Positions 1 to 4,764 are shown, numbered from the stretch's first letter. The stretch: 5,026 bases of DNA from Eubacterium sp. (GCA_017419895.1 JAFOKI010000133.1:1-5026), one strand, 5' to 3'. Numbers and translations are program-made. The notes: a model not told the origin generated them from the sequence alone.

Positions 1-1
1 A

Positions 2-1330
2 AGAGCGGGCATGGTGGTTTACGGCAAAGACGGAGGGTTCGACCGCGCCATCCACAATATTGAGAACACGCCTTTCCGTACAAAATTTGACCGTGACATC
101 CAGTCGATGGCGGGCAACATGGGAGTCGGATGCATCTCCGACTATGAACCGCAGCCGCTCACGATCCGCTCGCAGCACGGGACTTTTGCGATCACGACAG
201 TCGGCCGCATAAATAATGCGGATGAGATCGTGGAAGAGATCCTCGGACAACGCGGCACGCAGTTCATGGAAATGGGTGACGGCGGCATAAACGCGACTGA
301 GATAGTAGCTGCCCTGATCAACGAAAAAGACAACCTGATCGAAGGCATCAAGTTCGCACAGGATGTGATCGACGGGTCGATAAGCATGCTGCTCCTGACG
401 CCGAAAGGCATCTACTGTGCACGGGACAAGCTCGGCAGGACGCCTATGGTGATAGGCAGGAAAGACACGGGATTCTGCGCGAGTTTTGAGTCGTTTGCTT
501 ATCTAAATATCGGATACAAGGATTACAAGATACTCGGTCCGGGAGAAATCGTCGTGATGACCCCGGACAGCGTGACGACTTTGGTCGAGCCGGGCAGCAA
601 GAAAAAGATCTGCACGTTCCTCTGGATCTACTACGGATATCCCGCATCCGCATATGAAGGCATTTCCGTGGAAGAGGTGCGCCACCGCTGCGGAGCTTGT
701 CTCGCGAAACGCGATGGGTATACGAGAGATGATATCGACATAGTTGCCGGAGTACCTGATTCGGGTATAGCTCACGCGATCGGATATTCAAACGAGTCGC
801 ATATCGACTACTCCAGGCCGTTCATTAAATACACGCCGACCTGGCCTCGTTCGTTCATGCCGACCATCCAGTCCAAACGCGACCTGATCGCGAGGATGAA
901 GCTGATCCCGGTCCGTGCGCTGATAGAAAACAGACGCATCCTGCTGATCGACGACTCGATCGTCCGCGGGACACAGCTCAGGGAAACTGTCGATTTTCTT
1001 TACAGAAGCGGAGCCCGCGAGGTACATGCCAGACCTGCCTGCCCGCCGATACTGTTCGGCTGCAAGTACATCAATTTCTCGCGTTCGAACTCCGAAATGG
1101 AGCTCATCGCGCGCCGTGTGATCGACAAGCTCGCGGGTCATCATGTGGAGGGTGAGGAGCTCAAGCCTTATACCGATCCCGACACGCCGGAATACGCTGC
1201 GATGGTAGAAGGCGTCCGTGAGCAGCAGGGCTTCGACACACTGAAATACAACAGGCTCGATGACATGCTGGGGGCAATAGGAATCCCGCCGGAAGACCTT
1301 TGTACTTACTGCTGGAACGGTGAAGAATAG
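2..1330 (+). CDS. purF: Amidophosphoribosyltransferase-like protein (PurF family), 5' end outside window
   Basis: PurF makes 5-phosphoribosylamine from PRPP and glutamine, the first committed step of purine synthesis, in the cytoplasm. The frame is open to the window edge and reads RAG before the first ATG at 11, matching the conserved ...SAG segment after the catalytic N-terminal Cys. The start and that Cys therefore lie upstream. Numbering from the Met at 11: residues 1-185 are the Ntn glutaminase half; VPDSG (248-252) and the PRPP loop ILLIDDSIVRGTQ (310-322) mark the phosphoribosyltransferase half. Cys201, Cys351, Cys431 and Cys434 match the four [4Fe-4S] ligands of Bacillus-type PurF. 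Oddities: the glutaminase half lacks the usual RY(P/S)T, HNGN and SD(S/T)E residues, and the PRPP-closing flexible loop (about 269-288) is several residues longer than usual. It may be a paralogue rather than the housekeeping enzyme. Family membership is secure; glutaminase activity is doubtful. Confidence 0.9.
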   Translation, partial: RAGMVVYGKDGGFDRAIHNIENTPFRTKFDRDIQSMAGNMGVGCISDYEPQPLTIRSQHGTFAITTVGRINNADEIVEEILGQRGTQFMEMGDGGINATEIVAALINEKDNLIEGIKFAQDVIDGSISMLLLTPKGIYCARDKLGRTPMVIGRKDTGFCASFESFAYLNIGYKDYKILGPGEIVVMTPDSVTTLVEPGSKKKICTFLWIYYGYPASAYEGISVEEVRHRCGACLAKRDGYTRDDIDIVAGVPDSGIAHAIGYSNESHIDYSRPFIKYTPTWPRSFMPTIQSKRDLIARMKLIPVRALIENRRILLIDDSIVRGTQLRETVDFLYRSGAREVHARPACPPILFGCKYINFSRSNSEMELIARRVIDKLAGHHVEGEELKPYTDPDTPEYAAMVEGVREQQGFDTLKYNRLDDMLGAIGIPPEDLCTYCWNGEE

Positions 1331-1344
1331 AAGCTTTAAACAAC

Positions 1345-1383
1345 AAAGCGCTGCCTGCCCATCCGGGCGGCAGCGCTGTTTTT
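1345..1383. terminator. Intrinsic terminator after the PurF-like gene, probably bidirectional
   Basis: The stem AGCGCTGCC (1347-1355) pairs with GGCAGCGCT (1369-1377). A bulged T and an inner GCCC/GGGC helix with an ATCC loop add four more pairs. A T run at 1379-1383 follows on the plus strand, 14 bases after the PurF stop codon. Read on the minus strand the same stem is followed by TTGTTGTTT, so it could also end transcripts of the converging GntR-type gene. Confidence 0.88.
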
Positions 1384-1462
1384 ATGCCGTGACTTATATT
1401 CTGTTCTGACCGCAGTCACCGCCTGCAGACAAAGCGCCCGCGGCGCGCCACAGGGAGCCGTC

Positions 1463-2155
1463 TTATTTGAAGTCGCCCGCATCGTAGCCGAGCACCGCGA
1501 TAGCTTTGACAACGTGCATCCTCATTGCAAGCTCTGCGCAGCTTGGATCGTGCGTCTCGAGTGCGTCGATCAAAAGTGCGTGGTCAGCCATGGTGTCCCG
1601 CACAAGCTTGCCTGTCTTACCGGCTTTTTCCGTGCTCGCCTGAATGGCTTCAAATATTGTTGGCATCAGCTGCGAGAACAAAGAATTATGCGCGGCTTCC
1701 GTGATCAGTTCATGGAATCTGAGCTCTTCCGATATCCTGTCCTGCCCCGCTGCCATTTTATCCTCTATAACCCACCCGCATTCGCGGATCGCGGATATTT
1801 CACGTTCTGTTGCGCGCTCGGCGGCTTTTGCCGCGATCATAGGCTCAAGCATGAGCCTGAGCTCGAGGAGTTCTTTCAGCTTGACCTTCTTCCAGTCAGG
1901 TCCCTGCACGTCGCTTCCGGTTATCGGAGCGATGTCCTCAACGAAGGTCCCATTGCCCCGTTTGATCACCAGCAGCCCCTGCGCTACAAGCATCTTGACT
2001 GCCTCTCTCAGTGTATTCCTGCTGACGCCGAGCATCCCGGCAAGTTCGGATTCGCTCGGAAGCCTGTCGCCGACTTTGAACTGTTTCTTTTCCGTTATCA
2101 TTTCGGTGAGCCGCGCAGCGGTCCCTTCCGATAATAGCTTCTTGTCTTCTTTCAT
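1463..2155 (-). CDS. GntR-family (FadR subfamily, FCD domain) transcriptional regulator
   Basis: A cytoplasmic DNA-binding repressor or activator of 230 residues, the usual length for the FadR subfamily, which controls sugar-acid, amino-acid or fatty-acid genes in response to a small carboxylate ligand. Numbering from the chosen start: a winged helix-turn-helix at about 8-73 contains GDRLPSESELAGMLGVSRNT and the wing GNGTFV. The all-helical FCD ligand domain covers about 90-220. Its metal-site pattern is kept: Glu144 (in place of the common Asp), His148, His192 and His214, so a metal-assisted organic acid ligand is plausible. I chose the ATG at 2155 over the in-frame ATG at 2176 because GGAAGG lies 8 bases before it, while the longer form has only a poor site. 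No metabolic target lies beside it; its neighbours are the converging PurF-like gene and a long intergenic region. Inverted repeats at its promoter suggest self-control. The ligand cannot be told from sequence. Confidence 0.92.
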   Translation of the reverse strand: MKEDKKLLSEGTAARLTEMITEKKQFKVGDRLPSESELAGMLGVSRNTLREAVKMLVAQGLLVIKRGNGTFVEDIAPITGSDVQGPDWKKVKLKELLELRLMLEPMIAAKAAERATEREISAIRECGWVIEDKMAAGQDRISEELRFHELITEAAHNSLFSQLMPTIFEAIQASTEKAGKTGKLVRDTMADHALLIDALETHDPSCAELAMRMHVVKAIAVLGYDAGDFK

Positions 2156-2163
2156 GTCATGGT

Positions 2164-2169
2164 CCTTCC
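2164..2169 (-). promoter_or_regulatory. Ribosome binding site deciding the start of the GntR-type gene
   Basis: The minus strand reads GGAAGG followed by 8 bases and then the ATG at 2155. The alternative upstream ATG at 2176 has only CAGGG three bases away. This favours the 230-residue form of the regulator over a form seven residues longer. Confidence 0.7.
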
Positions 2170-2199
2170 GATACATGACCCTGTCTACGTTATTTTCGG

Positions 2200-2214
2200 A
2201 GACATAGGATGTCT
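2200..2214. promoter_or_regulatory. Perfect inverted repeat AGACAT-AGG-ATGTCT in the regulator's 5' leader (candidate operator)
   Basis: Six perfectly complementary bases on each side of a 3-base centre, lying between the predicted transcription start and the start codon of the GntR-type gene. A short dyad with a 3-base spacer fits the general shape of FadR-subfamily operators, and binding here would block transcription. The sequence itself is visible; its use as an operator is inference. Confidence 0.5.
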
Positions 2215-2237
2215 GATTAAATCAATTTCATAATCAG
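2213..2237. promoter_or_regulatory. Inverted repeat CTGATTA-N11-TAATCAG overlapping the regulator's -10 and start site
   Basis: CTGATTA (2213-2219) and TAATCAG (2231-2237) are exact reverse complements. A second, smaller dyad, TGATT-A-AATCA, sits inside at 2214-2224. The right arm runs into the -10 element at 2236-2241 of the minus-strand promoter, the position expected for an autorepressor or competing regulator. Its role is inferred. Confidence 0.45.
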
Positions 2238-2264
2238 TATAGCATATTTTCGTTGAAAATAAAG
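2236..2264 (-). promoter_or_regulatory. Promoter of the GntR-type gene (extended -10)
   Basis: The minus strand shows TGCTATACT: a good -10 (TATACT, 2236-2241) with the TG of an extended -10 at 2243-2244. The -35 at 2259-2264 is weak (CTTTAT), which fits reliance on the extended -10. Transcription would start near 2229, giving a leader of about 75 bases that carries the candidate operators. Confidence 0.6.
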
Positions 2265-2304
2265 AAAAAATCATAACAAATCAAACTGACAACCAATGTC
2301 TGTA

Positions 2305-2333
2305 TTGACAAATAAATCACATGGTGATAAACT
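2305..2333 (+). promoter_or_regulatory. Sigma-A type promoter reading into a region without a protein gene
   Basis: A perfect -35 TTGACA (2305-2310), a 17-base spacer, and a -10 TAAACT (2328-2333; 4 of 6 consensus bases). Transcription would start near 2340. No open reading frame with a ribosome binding site follows; instead, paired sequence and a terminator hairpin follow within about 185 bases. This is why a small RNA gene is suggested here. Confidence 0.6.
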
Positions 2334-2339
2334 GCAATT

Positions 2340-2525
2340 GGTCCAAAGTAAATAATCGCAGCGAGGCAGTTTCGGGAGATGCCCTAAAGCGAAACGATGC
2401 GGAGTCTGGCTGCTCTGCATATACGGCGCGTCGAGTTTAGGCTGTTTTAGTAGGACACCATACGCGCCGGGAGACCAGTCTTTTGATACAAAACCGACCG
2501 GACAGATCCGGCCGGTTTTGCTGTG
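2340..2525 (+). ncRNA. Candidate structured small RNA of about 185 nt, family not recognised
   Basis: The segment is framed by a promoter and a terminator hairpin and holds no credible coding frame. Pairing seen by eye: a 5' hairpin GTTTCG (2369-2374) with CGAAAC (2390-2395), extended by GCA (2366-2368) with TGC (2398-2400). A larger hairpin follows, CGGCGCG (2424-2430) with CGCGCCG (2463-2469), enclosed by AGTCTGG (2403-2409) with CCAGTCT (2475-2481) apart from one T-T mismatch. GGTC (2340-2343) can alternatively pair with GACC (2473-2476). The length is close to that of 6S RNA, but a single long rod with a central bubble is not obvious, so I do not assign it. I did not see conserved cores of T-box, TPP, FMN, SAM, lysine or c-di-AMP riboswitches. 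It could instead be an unusual leader or degenerate sequence. Confidence 0.42.
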
Positions 2526-2528
2526 TTT
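2489..2528. terminator. Hairpin terminator of the candidate RNA (may act in either direction)
   Basis: CAAAACCG (2489-2496) pairs with CGGTTTTG (2513-2520), and CCGG (2498-2501) with CCGG (2508-2511) across an ACAGAT loop. One A-C mismatch interrupts the stem on the plus strand. On the minus strand the same position is a G-U pair, so the stem is continuous there. The T tract is partly inside the stem, with a further TTTT at 2526-2529 region downstream. It fits an intrinsic terminator, but its main direction is uncertain. Confidence 0.6.
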
Positions 2529-2557
2529 TGACCCCGGTGCGCTCCCAGCCTGACTTT

Positions 2558-2818
2558 TGAGTATTTCCGACATTTTTCTGTTATTGTTATGGCTTTGGCG
2601 GAAGCTTCCGACATGTAACGGTAAAAACGCTCAGATATGTCGGAATTCTGCGCAGGACAGAAGCCTTCTGTCGGATTTGAACAAATGATACTTAAGCTGT
2701 CCAGCATAATCGTTCGCTCAAAAGACATTTTTCCGACAGAAATGACTTCTTACAAAACTCTTTGTCGGATCATTCCGCCAAAATCGACCATTATCATCGA
2801 TTATGTCGGAATAACTCA
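2558..2818. repeat. 261-bp palindromic array of ten helically phased 7-bp boxes (TCCGACA/TGTCGGA)
   Basis: Boxes, with F for TCCGACA and R for TGTCGGA: 2566 F, 2596 R variant (TGGCGGA), 2607 F, 2638 R, 2669 R, 2700 F variant (TCCAGCA), 2732 F, 2763 R, 2774 F variant (TCCGCCA), 2804 R. Start-to-start spacings are 30, 11, 31, 31, 31, 32, 31, 11 and 30. Four mirror pairs share an exact centre at 2688; the innermost pair is off by half a base. The ends form a 16-base inverted repeat with 14 matches, TGAGTATTTCCGACAT at 2558-2573 against 2803-2818. Spacers in the two halves match no better than chance (3 of 21 and 8 of 24 by eye), so boxes and distances are kept but not the sequence between. It is not coding: no ribosome binding site serves its short frames. 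It may be a multi-site protein-binding region or a small palindromic mobile element. Confidence 0.85.
2606..2645. repeat. Best hairpin within the array (9-bp perfect arms)
   Basis: TTCCGACAT (2606-2614) and ATGTCGGAA (2637-2645) are exact reverse complements, extendable inward by a G-T and a T-A pair, leaving an 18-base loop. It is formed by the third and fourth boxes of the array and is the longest perfect pairing there. It could form in RNA, but the general lack of compensating changes between box pairs favours a DNA-level role. Confidence 0.6.
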
Positions 2819-2858
2819 TTCACCGTAACATGTTGCAGTGTAACAAAATCACAAAAGT

Positions 2859-2888
2859 TTGACCACATCGCGCAAAACGTTATATAAT
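2859..2888 (+). promoter_or_regulatory. Main promoter of the DUF937 gene
   Basis: -35 TTGACC (2859-2864), an 18-base spacer and a perfect -10 TATAAT (2883-2888). Transcription would start near 2895, giving a leader of about 83 bases. The palindromic array ends about 40 bases upstream of the -35, where an activator or silencer could act. Confidence 0.7.
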
Positions 2889-2918
2889 ATATTATTAGTT
2901 GAATTGGTTATATAATAT
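2879..2918 (+). repeat. Duplicated 12-bp -10 region (GTTATATAATAT, twice)
   Basis: GTTATATAATAT occurs at 2879-2890 and again at 2907-2918, 28 bases apart, each containing TATAAT. The first copy runs into a 12-bp perfect palindrome ATAATATATTAT at 2884-2895. The second -10 (2911-2916) has no good -35 at 17 bases. It may be a minor second start site or a binding-site duplication. Confidence 0.6.
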
Positions 2919-2977
2919 GCGAACTGCACATGGGCAGAACGCGATGTGTAATATAAAAATTAACGGAGGGTATCACT

Positions 2978-3685
2978 ATGGATTTATTAAACATGCTCGC
3001 AGGCTCGATGACATCAGACGAGTCATTGGATTCTCTGTCGACAAGATCTGGAGTCAGCTCAACCAAGATCAAGCTGCTTCTCCTTATCGCGATCCCGCTG
3101 CTCATCAAGAAGATGACAGCCAACGCTTCTTCTCAGAACGGCGCTCAGTCGCTTCTCGGTGCTCTGACGCAGCATACGAGCCAGAAACCGGTTGCCCAGC
3201 AGATCGCAGAAGTTGACCAGGCTGATGGCGAAAAGATCATCGGTCACATTCTCGGAAAAGACCAGAAAGAACTCGTGAACGCGCTTGCTGCTCAGACAGG
3301 CGTTTCACCGGAAGATACAGCCAAGATCCTTGCGAGCATCGCGCCTTCGATGCTGAGTGGACTTTCGGCTGCTACAACGACTGCTTCCAATGCTTCCAAC
3401 CAGAAAGACGACGGATTCGATCTGTCGGATCTCGCGGGGCTTTTCGGCGGACAGAAACCCGCAGCGAACAAGCCCAGCACAGGCTTCGGCGGACTCGCAA
3501 ACCTCCTCGGCGGTGGACAGCAGCAACAGCAGTCAAGCTCGCTTCTCGGAAGCCTTTTCGGAGGCGGACAGCAGCAACAGCAGCAGTCAGGTTCGCTTCT
3601 CGGAAGTCTTCTCGGAGGATCGAACAACGCCAGCTCGACCAGCGGAAACGCGCTTCTCAGCTCGCTCATGTCAATGATGAAATAA
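2978..3685 (+). CDS. DUF937 family protein with glutamine-rich repeated C-terminal tail
   Basis: A 235-residue protein of unknown role. Residues 1-130 fit the DUF937 (YidB-like) pattern: N-terminal MDLLNMLAGS, then helices rich in small and hydrophobic residues, SLLGALTQH (58-66), DGEKIIGHILG (83-93) and an alanine/leucine-rich stretch to 130. There is no signal peptide. Residues 32-43 (KLLLLIAIPLLI) are strongly hydrophobic, but are probably a buried helix of the fold rather than a membrane anchor. The tail (about 145-235) is low complexity: FGGLANLLGGG, then two tandem units GGG-Q5-SSSLLGSLF and GGG-Q6-SGSLLGSLL. The start is firm: GGAGGG at 2965-2970 lies 7 bases before the ATG. The gene has its own promoter and terminator, so it is probably transcribed alone. 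Other DUF937 proteins also carry Gly/Gln-rich tails; the biochemical function is unknown. Confidence 0.9.
   Translation: MDLLNMLAGSMTSDESLDSLSTRSGVSSTKIKLLLLIAIPLLIKKMTANASSQNGAQSLLGALTQHTSQKPVAQQIAEVDQADGEKIIGHILGKDQKELVNALAAQTGVSPEDTAKILASIAPSMLSGLSAATTTASNASNQKDDGFDLSDLAGLFGGQKPAANKPSTGFGGLANLLGGGQQQQQSSSLLGSLFGGGQQQQQQSGSLLGSLLGGSNNASSTSGNALLSSLMSMMK
3515..3619 (+). repeat. Coding tandem repeat (51 + 54 bp) with CAG/CAA tracts
   Basis: Two adjacent units, 3515-3565 and 3566-3619, encode 17- and 18-residue copies of a Gly-Gln-Ser-Leu-Leu-Gly motif. They differ by one extra CAG codon (Q5 versus Q6) and by a few substitutions. In-frame gain or loss of units or CAG codons by slippage would change tail length without breaking the frame. 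Confidence 0.8.
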
Positions 3686-3705
3686 CAAGAACACAAAAAC
3701 AAAGC

Positions 3706-3732
3706 AGCGCCGCGTCAACCGCGGCGCTTTTT
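3706..3732. terminator. Strong terminator after the DUF937 gene, probably bidirectional
   Basis: AGCGCCGCG (3706-3714) pairs perfectly with CGCGGCGCT (3720-3728) across TCAAC, followed by T run 3728-3732 and GTTTGTG. On the minus strand the stem is followed by GCTTTGTTTTTGTG, so it can also stop transcripts of the converging secreted-protein gene. Confidence 0.9.
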
Positions 3733-3744
3733 GTTTGTGCGAAA

Positions 3745-3771
3745 CGCCCCTGCACGCGCAAGGGCGCTTTT
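3745..3771. terminator. Second hairpin between the converging genes
   Basis: CGCCCCT (3745-3751) pairs with AGGGCG (3761-3766) with one bulged C and a 9-base loop. TTTT (3768-3771) follows on the plus strand and CGTTTCG on the minus strand. It is a weaker terminator, likely a backup to the one at 3706-3732 or a stop for the minus-strand gene. Confidence 0.5.
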
Positions 3772-3789
3772 CGTTGATAAATCAATATG

Positions 3790-3807
3790 AATCGCTTAAT
3801 TGCGATT
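3790..3807. repeat. Small inverted repeat AATCGC-TTAATT-GCGATT
   Basis: Six perfectly paired bases around a 6-base loop in the 3' region of the minus-strand secreted-protein gene. It has no clear T run (CATATTGATT follows on the minus strand), so a terminator role is weak; it may only help protect the 3' end of the message. Confidence 0.35.
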
Positions 3808-3849
3808 TAAACGGTTCCAGTCGGTGATGGCCAGGCAGCATCCGCAAGA

Positions 3850-4764
3850 TCAATACCAGTAATCAAAGTATGGATTAAGGAAATGGGGACTGTGATTCAA
3901 TGAATTGATCATTTTGGTGTAGCGCTTTTTATTGATCGTTTTATCTGTATAGCTGTACTTGATCATGTATTTTTTCCAGTACCTCGCCTTGCCATACGCG
4001 GGAGTTGACCATGTAATGATGACTTTTGATACAAGGCCGTATTTATTGAACGTGTACTTGAAGGTCACACGCTCACCGTTTACCTTCTTGCCGTTGTCGA
4101 GGTGATTGAGCGCATACTTTGTGAGAAGTCCTTTCTTGTTGTAATAATACTTTCTGGACGTGACTTTCTTGTGAGCTTTTTCTTTGTTCGGAGTCTTACT
4201 GTAGTCGATCTCACGGTATTTGTTCGTCACAGTCACCTGTTTGGGGAAGCCATTTTTATAGTATTTGTATTTGAATGTGTTCTTGATTATTTCTTTCCAC
4301 ATGTAAGACTGATCGTTATCGAGAAGTGTTTCTGTAGTGAGGTCGCCCTTCTTGTTATATTTATACTTGTACTGCTCGTAACCGAATTCCTGCATGTCGT
4401 ACTGATGGTATTTGAAATAACTCATCCTCAGGCCGTCTGAATAGGTGTAATCCATAACATCGTCGTAATAGGTCTCCCTCATGGAAGTTTTGCCGTTAGA
4501 ATAATCCCAGGCGAGCTTGTGCGGGTGGCTTTTGTCACCGTCTTCAATAATCGTTACCGGATCCTTTGAATCGTTGTATTCGAATTCATATGAGATCCAC
4601 GGTTCATATTTCTTTTTGTCCTCGTCGTACAATTTGATGGCAAGTTTTTTAACGAGGTATTTTTTGCCTTTTGTAAGCGCAGATGCCTGGTTGACAGGTA
4701 TGACCGCAGCGCACATTGCGACTATAACGGCGCACATTATAATTCTGGTGAATTGACGCTTCAT
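3850..4764 (-). CDS. Secreted Lys/Tyr-rich protein with YD/RHS-like repeats, function unknown
   Basis: A 304-residue exported protein. A Sec signal peptide is clear: MKRQFTR, a hydrophobic core at 8-24, and probable signal peptidase I cleavage after ASA (27-29). The Cys residues at 11 and 18 lack a good lipobox, so it is probably not a lipoprotein. The mature part is very rich in Lys and Tyr and contains repeats of the type [FY]KYxYNKxGxLxxxxL: YKYNKKGDLTTETL (134-147), FKYKYYKNGFPKQVTV (164-179), YYYNKKGLLTKYAL (206-219) and FKYTFNKYGLVSKVII (235-250). Degenerate copies lie near 59-72, 104-114 and 267-280. These resemble YD/RHS-like beta repeats that bind carbohydrate or form strands. No catalytic motif is seen. 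GGAGG lies 5 bases before the ATG. It is more AT-rich than the PurF-like and regulator genes, which may reflect its Lys/Tyr content or transfer. Its role at the cell surface or in the medium is inference. Confidence 0.85.
   Translation of the reverse strand: MKRQFTRIIMCAVIVAMCAAVIPVNQASALTKGKKYLVKKLAIKLYDEDKKKYEPWISYEFEYNDSKDPVTIIEDGDKSHPHKLAWDYSNGKTSMRETYYDDVMDYTYSDGLRMSYFKYHQYDMQEFGYEQYKYKYNKKGDLTTETLLDNDQSYMWKEIIKNTFKYKYYKNGFPKQVTVTNKYREIDYSKTPNKEKAHKKVTSRKYYYNKKGLLTKYALNHLDNGKKVNGERVTFKYTFNKYGLVSKVIITWSTPAYGKARYWKKYMIKYSYTDKTINKKRYTKMINSLNHSPHFLNPYFDYWY

Noticed and set aside
1514..2207. Long plus-strand frames opposite the GntR-type gene
   Set aside because: The minus-strand regulator is clearly real, with conserved wHTH and FCD domains; these are antisense shadows.
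2397..2450. Short plus-strand open frame of 17 codons within the candidate RNA
   Set aside because: It has no ribosome binding site and lies within paired segments; nothing supports translation.
2463..2480. Cobalamin riboswitch B12 box (CCGGGAGACCAG resembles CCAGGAGACCTG)
   Set aside because: The pairing bases differ, no other cobalamin riboswitch element is visible, and no gene follows in the right place.
2271..2728. Minus-strand open frames of 93 and 100 codons over the candidate RNA and array
   Set aside because: They have no clear ribosome binding sites and overlap each other and the structured segment; their sequences look unlike real proteins.
2558..2818. CRISPR array
   Set aside because: The repeats are only 7 bp, occur in both orientations in a palindromic order, and lack the 23-47 bp direct repeats of CRISPR.
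2637..2828. A 63-codon plus-strand open frame across the array
   Set aside because: It starts inside a box, has no ribosome binding site, and its length is explained by the repeated boxes; no domain is recognisable.
3423..3429. Eighth exact TGTCGGA copy
   Set aside because: It is a single copy inside the DUF937 coding region (Leu-Ser-Asp codons), far from the array and expected by chance.
3292..3702. Minus-strand frame rich in Cys and Pro opposite the DUF937 gene
   Set aside because: The poly-Cys and Pro runs are simply the antisense of the Gln and Gly repeats; it is a shadow frame.
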